Assembly: GCA_020630875.1 (NCBI GenBank)
Contig: JAHDIH010000003.1
Location: 210,071 to 274,070 of the forward strand
From: Deltaproteobacteria bacterium
GTDB taxonomy: Bacteria; Myxococcota_A; Polyangia; Haliangiales; Haliangiaceae
Length of the DNA stretch: 64,000 nt
Reading direction: 5' to 3'
Shown here: positions 58,934 through 64,000 of the stretch, piece after piece
How positions within the stretch are numbered: position 1 is the stretch's first letter
How the letters are laid out: every line of letters begins with the position of its first letter
Translations under genes and position numbers: made by a program
Notes under the pieces: model-generated
The model's input: only the letters and a program-made list of their open reading frames with translations
Databases searched by the model: none
Told to the model about the DNA's origin: nothing

Positions 58934-60928
58934 ATGTCTGACAATGCGAACAAAGGTCAACCATCGACAGTTTCACTACGTATCAAGTTTAAAAGTGAAA
59001 CGTTGGACGAGTTCATCAAGAGATACGCAATGGACGTCTCTCATGGTGGAATTTTTATACGTACCAAGAAACCACTACCCATCGGGACTCACGTAAGATT
59101 CGAGTTTGAATTGAAAACAGGCTCACCGCTAATCAGTGGTGGAGGCGTCATCGTTTGGACAAGAGAACCTGGGGGAGAACAAAAAGCTGCGCCTGGGATG
59201 GGTCTTAAGTTCGATTCGTTGGGAGATCATAGTAACGCGGTTCTCAGCAGAATCCTCGCTGGAAAAGAGGAACAACGGGAAGCGCAACACGCCAAAGCCG
59301 TTGGCAAACCAGCAACAGAAGCGCGAAAACAAGCGAAAGCAACTTTCAGACCCTTTGTCACCGATGAAGATGCAGATGAGGAAGCCTTTAACGCTTCGAC
59401 AAAAGTTCAGTCACTCGCGGACTTAGTCGCAAAGACGATCCGCCCGGATACCCATGCAGGGATTGTTCCGGAAGCATCGGCATCAGCGAGCAACATATGG
59501 GATCTCGGTACCGCCGATGAAAGCATCCAGGAAACTACGCCCCCAGTGGAAGACTCCGTTCCTGAAGAACGGATGGGCGACGGAATCTCGAGTGCGCTCC
59601 GAGCTTTTGCAGATGCCCCATTAGCGGACGAGCTCACCGACGACTTCGTAGAACAACACACCGAGGTCTTAACGCAAGCAGAACTTGCAGAGATTGCTGC
59701 AGGTGGTCCTGAAGATGAGGGCCAACCAAACGTGTTGATTGAATCAGAAGAAGACCTCGAGCCCGAAGACGAGCAAGAAACCAGAGTTGCTGATGATGAA
59801 GAAGAGGCCGAGGCTGAAACTCAGATTCGAGAACCCGAGGAAAAGCACGCGGAGCCAGAAGTAAAATTTCAACAACACACCGTTCCCCCAATGAGTCAAA
59901 CGGTTGATCCGTTGGCATCTACTGCACTCGCGACCAACCTACCTGGGGTAGAAAAACTATCGGACAAATCGATTGAGAAGCAAGAGCCGTCCCAAGAACC
60001 AAAGGCCAAGAGCAAAGTGCCATTGGCGCTTCTTGGCGCAGCACTAATCGGTGGAGGTGCATTCTACGCCGTTTCGAGTTCCAAAAAGTCTGAACCGGTG
60101 CCCCGTGCACCACAAGAACCAACTACGGTAGTAATTGACAACGTGGCCAGCAGCTCGCTCTCTTCGGAGATGCCGGTCTCTTCGGTTGCCCCGGTAAAAC
60201 CATTGGCGAAGTCATCTTCAGTCTCAAGCGTCGAAACAACCACCGCAATTGCAACTACCAGCGCACTGGTAGTTACTCCGGCGGACGCTGTCGTAAAATT
60301 GAATGGTACGGTCGTCAATTCCAAAAAACTCGAGCTATCGCCAAACCAAGATCATCGATTGGTAATTTCTCGGAATGGATTTAACACCAAAACGCTTCGA
60401 TATAACACCAATAGCGGGCCGCTACCAAAGGTCTCTTTGACGCCACTCATCTACAAGATATTCGTTAACTCAACGCCAAGAAAAGCAAGAGTAACCTACA
60501 AAGGGAAAAGTTATGGGCTTACCCCTACCAGCATTTACCTTGGCAAAGGTTCTTCAATTCCTTCAACTGCGACTTTTACCCTAAGTAAAGCAGGCTACAA
60601 ATCCAGGACCGTAAAGCGGACGACATGGAACGGAAGTCCACAAGTTAAAGATGGGTTAGCATCGGTTACCGTCGATCTAGAATTACAAAGAACAGCGACC
60701 CAACCGACGGCGCCCGCCAGCCAATCATCTGCGGCCCCCGCTTCGAGTGCCGCACCGGCGGTTAACAGTAGTTCTGCGGCAACAAGTGCCAATGCTGTAA
60801 GCTCGGCGGCACCTTCATCAGCGCCGCCTCCAGTAACCACCGCACCAGCCGCGCCGCCCTCCACGTCTGTTCCCGTAAGTTCTGTACCAGCAACAACCCC
60901 GGAGACCACACCTCCAACCACGCCATAA
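58934..60928 (+). CDS. PilZ domain - acidic linker - membrane helix - PEGA-like protein
   Basis: 664 residues with SD AGGGGG before the ATG. Residues about 12-115 are a PilZ domain of the myxobacterial type (AMDVSHGGIFIRTKKPLPIG with the DxSxxG motif; the RxxxR motif is not obvious). A long Asp/Glu-rich disordered stretch follows (about 130-350; SEEDLEPEDEQETRVADDEE). One membrane helix is at about 358-378 (VPLALLGAALIGGGAFYAVS). Then a Ser-rich linker and a PEGA-like region about 440-570 (ALVVTPADAVVKLNGTVVNS, KIFVNSTPRKARVTYKGKSY). The C-terminal 80 residues are Ala/Ser/Pro/Thr-rich. Topology implies a cytosolic PilZ sensor and an extracytosolic PEGA part. Divergent from ggt; a TATACT lies at 58898-58903. 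Confidence 0.75.
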   Translation: MSDNANKGQPSTVSLRIKFKSETLDEFIKRYAMDVSHGGIFIRTKKPLPIGTHVRFEFELKTGSPLISGGGVIVWTREPGGEQKAAPGMGLKFDSLGDHSNAVLSRILAGKEEQREAQHAKAVGKPATEARKQAKATFRPFVTDEDADEEAFNASTKVQSLADLVAKTIRPDTHAGIVPEASASASNIWDLGTADESIQETTPPVEDSVPEERMGDGISSALRAFADAPLADELTDDFVEQHTEVLTQAELAEIAAGGPEDEGQPNVLIESEEDLEPEDEQETRVADDEEEAEAETQIREPEEKHAEPEVKFQQHTVPPMSQTVDPLASTALATNLPGVEKLSDKSIEKQEPSQEPKAKSKVPLALLGAALIGGGAFYAVSSSKKSEPVPRAPQEPTTVVIDNVASSSLSSEMPVSSVAPVKPLAKSSSVSSVETTTAIATTSALVVTPADAVVKLNGTVVNSKKLELSPNQDHRLVISRNGFNTKTLRYNTNSGPLPKVSLTPLIYKIFVNSTPRKARVTYKGKSYGLTPTSIYLGKGSSIPSTATFTLSKAGYKSRTVKRTTWNGSPQVKDGLASVTVDLELQRTATQPTAPASQSSAAPASSAAPAVNSSSAATSANAVSSAAPSSAPPPVTTAPAAPPSTSVPVSSVPATTPETTPPTTP

Positions 60929-60971
60929 CTTCTTGACAGCTAAGCTGAATCAGGAGACAACCAGCATGAAT

Positions 60972-60991
60972 TGAAAATGATTATCAATTTC
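60972..60991 (+). promoter_or_regulatory. Fur box
   Basis: TGAAAATGATTATCA (60972-60986) matches the 7-1-7 Fur consensus TGATAATnATTATCA at all but one defined position; the 19-mer ending at 60991 matches the classical E. coli box at 15 of 19. It lies 16-21 bp before the ATG at 61008 and should repress the HTTM-receptor operon when iron is plentiful. Confidence 0.8.
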
Positions 60992-61007
60992 TTGTTTGGC
61001 GGTTTTT

Positions 61008-62333
61008 ATGCTTAGCCAACGTTATCTATCGCAACAGGTCGACGGGGCCAGTCTCGGTTTCTTTCGCATATTGCTCGGTATTGTCATGATGACGTCGCAC
61101 CTTAGATTGTTGCTGTCTGGATGGCTTAGCAAACTCTACGACGAACCTACTTTCTTTTTTCACTACATCGAAAGCGTTACTCCACCAACGTTGTCGGTCG
61201 TTTACGCAACCCATGCGGCCTTACTGGTGCTTGCCGCTGCTGTGACAGTAGGATTCAAATACCGTCCTGCGATTGTTGTCTATGCTGTTTTGTTCTGTTG
61301 GAGTCAGCTTTGGGATGTAACTAATTATTTGAATCACTATTATCTGGTGGCGCTACTTTCGGGCCTTCTCTGTTTTATCCCTGCCCATAGAAATTACTCA
61401 TTCGACGCTTCCCGCCACAAACTACCAACCACAGTCCCCCGATACTGCTTACTCCTTATTCGCTTCCAAATTGCATGCGTATACTTCTATGCAGGGCTGG
61501 CAAAGTTAAATACGGACTGGTTACTCCATGCCCAGCCTCTAAACATCTGGCTTACAGCGCGTTCGGAGATGCCGCTAATCGGGCCCTTGATGGATGAAAG
61601 GTGGTTTGCCTTTGCGTGCAGCTGGGGCGGATTTTTGTTTGATTCAACGATTGTATTCTGGCTCAGCCTGAAGAAAACACGCGCTCTAGCGTATGCCGTG
61701 GTGATCATTTTTCATTTCTACACTTGGCTTCTTTTCGATATAGGAATGTTTCCCTTTATCATGATGGCTTCCGCGACAATATTTTTCGCGGCTGATTGGC
61801 CACGTAAGTTTCGGTCAGGAAAAGTGTCAGTCTCGGCTGCAAGTGTGGTCGGGCGAAAAGGTTTAGCAGCAATCCTTTGCTATTGCGGTTTTCAAATCGT
61901 TTTTCCATTGCGTCATTACCTCTACCCTGGAGACGTACTTTGGAACGAAGACGGCATGCGCTATTCGTGGAAAGTGATGGTTCGCGAAAAGCACGGCAGC
62001 GTCAACTACAAACTGGTCAGTTCAAAGACGCGGAATAAGGCAGTAGAAATCTCGCCACGAAAGTACCTAACAATGCGACAGGAAAGGGAAATGTCGGGTC
62101 AACCTGACTTGATACTCCAACTAGCTCACAAGATTCGTGAAGATTACAAAAGTCAGGGACACCGCAATGTGAAAATATATTGCGACGCGTGGATTTCTCT
62201 TAACGGAAGGCGGCGGCAGCGGCTGATAGACCCAACCGTTAATTTAGCAAAGCTTGACGAGACGCTTGGACCGAGCACTTTTGTAACCAACAAACCCAAA
62301 GTATCTCCCATTCACCTGGAGGCAACAAAATGA
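61008..62333 (+). CDS. HTTM-domain (vitamin K-dependent gamma-carboxylase-like) membrane protein
   Basis: 441 residues from the ATG at 61008 (a TTG at 60996 is possible but overlaps the operator region). The first about 280 residues hold seven or so membrane helices in the HTTM pattern: SLGFFRILLGIVMMTSHLRL, LNHYYLVALLSGLLCFIPAH, and FQIACVYFYAGLAKLNTDWL with the segment conserved in gamma-carboxylases. A periplasmic-looking domain of about 130 residues ends the protein. HTTM proteins are relatives of vitamin K-dependent gamma-carboxylase, but most bacterial ones have no known reaction. A Fur box precedes it and the receptor gene overlaps it by 4 bp, so a job in iron handling is likely (inference). 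Confidence 0.85.
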   Translation: MLSQRYLSQQVDGASLGFFRILLGIVMMTSHLRLLLSGWLSKLYDEPTFFFHYIESVTPPTLSVVYATHAALLVLAAAVTVGFKYRPAIVVYAVLFCWSQLWDVTNYLNHYYLVALLSGLLCFIPAHRNYSFDASRHKLPTTVPRYCLLLIRFQIACVYFYAGLAKLNTDWLLHAQPLNIWLTARSEMPLIGPLMDERWFAFACSWGGFLFDSTIVFWLSLKKTRALAYAVVIIFHFYTWLLFDIGMFPFIMMASATIFFAADWPRKFRSGKVSVSAASVVGRKGLAAILCYCGFQIVFPLRHYLYPGDVLWNEDGMRYSWKVMVREKHGSVNYKLVSSKTRNKAVEISPRKYLTMRQEREMSGQPDLILQLAHKIREDYKSQGHRNVKIYCDAWISLNGRRRQRLIDPTVNLAKLDETLGPSTFVTNKPKVSPIHLEATK

Positions 62334-64000
62334 AGTGGCTCATTGTAATTCTGCTAGCTGTGGTAACAGCCCACGCCGATTCTATCGAGGATGACGAACT
62401 AGACAAAGATAGTGATGTGGTCACCATTGTCGATAGTCCGGTACCGGGCGCGGCCTCTCAAATCACGAAAGAAGCACTCGAAAATCGCGAGTCCAATGAC
62501 ATCCATCAAGTACTACAAGCTCCAGGAGTGTACGTACGGCAAGAGGAAGGTTTTGGCTTAAGACCAAACATCGGAATTCGCGGCACGAGCAGCGAGCGTT
62601 CATCCAAGATCACTCTAATGGAAGATGGTGTTCTCATAGCGCCTGCCCCCTATTCTGCACCTGCGGCCTACTATTTTCCGATGGTAACCCGGATGACAGG
62701 TATCGATATAATGAAAGGACCGGGAGCCATTCGCTTTGGCCCTTCTACGGTTGGTGGAGCAATCAACTTGCATTCGGCTCCCATCCCTCACAAACATGCG
62801 GCGTCACTAGACTTGGCGACGGGAAACTTTGGTTTCACTAAGCAGCACGCACGACTCGCTTTGGTTTCCGGAAACTACTCCGCGTTACTCGAAGGTGTTC
62901 AACTCTCCAGCCAAGGAATAAAAGAGTTGGACAATGGAGGAGCAACAGGATTCTTAAAGTCAGAGTTTGTTACCAAGCTTCGTTATGAAAATGCCGTCTC
63001 TGAGTCATTTTTTCATTCTCTGACTTTGAGGCTAGGCTACGCGGATGAGCTTTCTAGAGAAACGTATTTAGGTATTAGTGAACAAGATCTCAGAGAAACG
63101 CCCAACCGACGGTACCGAGCATCCCACCTAGGAGAGATGACCTGGAAACACCAACGAGTCACCTTAGATTACCAATTCGAGGGCAACAGTTATCGGGGTG
63201 ACATGCAAGCTTACGGTAACTTCTTTACCCGCAAATGGACGAAGTTTGATGATTTTGCGGGGAGCACTTCTGTTTCAGAAGTTCTGGCGGCCCCTCAAGG
63301 CGGAATTAACCAAGCTCTTTACGCGGTACTTACCGGACAAGCCGACAGCCAAGGAGGAATCGACGAGTTATTGATTGGAACCAACGATCGAAAATTTATC
63401 TCCACGGGTCTGCAAGGAAAAATTAGAAAGGACCTAGCATCTATTGCGCTTTTAAAGGACCGCGGCACCCATCAGCTAGAAATGGGTACAAGATTCCATT
63501 TTGACAGGATTACCCGTGACCAATTTCAAAACACTTTTGAGATGACCAATGGCTCCTTAGTCGACACGGGACGTGCCAAAGACCAAAATACCGATTCGGT
63601 ATCAGAGGCTTTCGCTCTTTCAGCTTATACTGAGCTGCAAAGCACCTGGAACTCGAGACTAATTACGACAGTGGGAGTCAGAGGGGAACTCGTAAGAAAC
63701 AAGCTCGCCGATAACTTAACAAGCCAAAGTAACAAAGACGTATACGGAGGAATTATGCCAGGTGGAGGCGCAGTATTTCGCATGAGCGACAACATCTCGC
63801 TTTTGGGGTCGGTCTACTGGGGATTCGCTCCGACTCCCCCCAGGCTGACGGAGATCACAGCTCCGGAACGAAGCAGAAACTACGAAGTAGGCTTCAGGGC
63901 AGGACTGGCAGATATTTCAGTCGAAACCATCGCCTTTTTTAACGACTACAAGAATCTAACGGGAAACTGCTCCATCTCTAGCGGTTGTGCTCCACAAGAT
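62330..64000 (+). CDS. TonB-dependent receptor, FecA-like (3' truncated by window)
   Basis: 557 codons visible, open to the window end. The ATG overlaps the HTTM stop (ATGA) and has a perfect GGAGG. Signal peptide MKWLIVILLAVVTAHA, then a plug domain: SNDIHQVLQAPGVYVRQEEG, FGLRPNIGIRGTSSERSSKI, TLMEDGVLIAPAPYSAPAAY and GPGAIRFGPSTVGGAINL. The wording matches the Fe(III)-dicitrate receptor (FecA) group; no N-terminal signalling (STN) domain is present, so it does not drive a FecIR cascade. Beta-barrel strands follow. Iron-chelate uptake under Fur control is the likely role; the ligand is not proven. Confidence 0.92.
   Translation, partial: MKWLIVILLAVVTAHADSIEDDELDKDSDVVTIVDSPVPGAASQITKEALENRESNDIHQVLQAPGVYVRQEEGFGLRPNIGIRGTSSERSSKITLMEDGVLIAPAPYSAPAAYYFPMVTRMTGIDIMKGPGAIRFGPSTVGGAINLHSAPIPHKHAASLDLATGNFGFTKQHARLALVSGNYSALLEGVQLSSQGIKELDNGGATGFLKSEFVTKLRYENAVSESFFHSLTLRLGYADELSRETYLGISEQDLRETPNRRYRASHLGEMTWKHQRVTLDYQFEGNSYRGDMQAYGNFFTRKWTKFDDFAGSTSVSEVLAAPQGGINQALYAVLTGQADSQGGIDELLIGTNDRKFISTGLQGKIRKDLASIALLKDRGTHQLEMGTRFHFDRITRDQFQNTFEMTNGSLVDTGRAKDQNTDSVSEAFALSAYTELQSTWNSRLITTVGVRGELVRNKLADNLTSQSNKDVYGGIMPGGGAVFRMSDNISLLGSVYWGFAPTPPRLTEITAPERSRNYEVGFRAGLADISVETIAFFNDYKNLTGNCSISSGCAPQD

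Noticed and set aside
60595..60921. Minus-strand frames opposite the Ala/Ser/Pro/Thr-rich C-terminus of the PilZ-PEGA gene
   Set aside because: Compositional shadows of a low-complexity coding region; no SD or family pattern.
1..64000. CRISPR arrays, rRNA operon, insertion sequences, integrase-linked islands, prophage
   Set aside because: No spaced direct repeats, transposase or integrase motifs, terminal inverted repeats or rRNA sequence were seen anywhere in the window.

Overview
The window looks like chromosome from a Gram-negative, free-living deltaproteobacterium-like organism, most likely a member of the Myxococcota or a close relative with moderate GC. This is an inference from family content. 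It has two PilZ proteins of the myxobacterial paralogue type, several proteins ending in AgmX/PglI (TonB-C-like) domains, an Oar-like TonB-dependent receptor next to its own TonB/ExbB/ExbD/TPR-lipoprotein genes, a stand-alone MshEN (GspE N-terminal) protein, a membrane-tailed Ser/Thr kinase, and remains of a DUF4215-type cysteine-rich repeat protein. Genes are tightly packed, with many 1-14 bp overlaps. No rRNA, CRISPR array, phage or insertion sequence was seen.

Layout. 1-3.2 kb: end of mfd and two parvulin-type chaperones. 3.3-5.6 kb: a PilZ gene overlapping a PEGA-like envelope protein, convergent with a winged-helix regulator. 5.6-8.8 kb: rsmD-coaD-aminotransferase, convergent with a sigma-54 activator that has no sensor domain. 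8.8-16.4 kb (minus): a complete moxR-DUF58-batABCDE operon. 16.5-19.1 kb: DUF1844 protein and a PcrA/UvrD helicase. 19.1-27.6 kb (minus): a self-contained Ton system, with a terminator after each of its two halves. 27.7-32.5 kb (minus): AgmX-like protein, birA, nadC, Ser/Thr kinase and CPBP protease. 32.5-39.8 kb (plus): class I aldolase, MshEN protein, a small membrane protein, dnaG, rpoD, tRNA-Ile(CAU) and a zinc-ribbon protein. 39.8-42.8 kb (minus): small protein, alpha/beta hydrolase and typA. 42.9-45.1 kb (plus): gtrA-like, GT2 glycosyltransferase, outer-membrane protein, then rnpB. 45.2-47.95 kb (minus): an unsettled stretch with a GNAT enzyme, a frame-split AgmX-domain gene and a decayed cysteine-rich repeat gene. 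47.95-56.2 kb (minus): nuoEFJKLMN. 56.3-61 kb: plsC, ggt and a PilZ-TM-PEGA protein. 61-64 kb (plus): a near-consensus Fur box ahead of an HTTM membrane protein and a FecA-like receptor that runs off the window.

How the genes fit together. Much of the window is envelope biology: periplasmic folding (parvulins), Ton-driven outer-membrane transport (19-27 kb), iron uptake under Fur (61-64 kb), envelope-stress AAA/VWA machinery (Bat), and respiratory proton pumping (the membrane arm plus NuoEF of complex I). The core information genes (mfd, rsmD, dnaG, rpoD, typA, rnpB, helicase) are ordinary, with one exception: the principal sigma factor carries about 120 residues of Lys/Ala/Thr repeats like a histone H1 tail at its N-terminus.

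The points most worth a second look are that sigma-factor tail, the gene split at a perfect -1 slippery heptamer (46.0-47.0 kb), the decayed repeat gene beside nuoN, the extra C-terminal domain on NuoL, the collagen-like repeats in BatC, the Fur/HTTM/FecA unit, and the PilZ/PEGA pair that occurs both split and fused in one window. All calls were made by reading the sequence and its translation; no database search was run.
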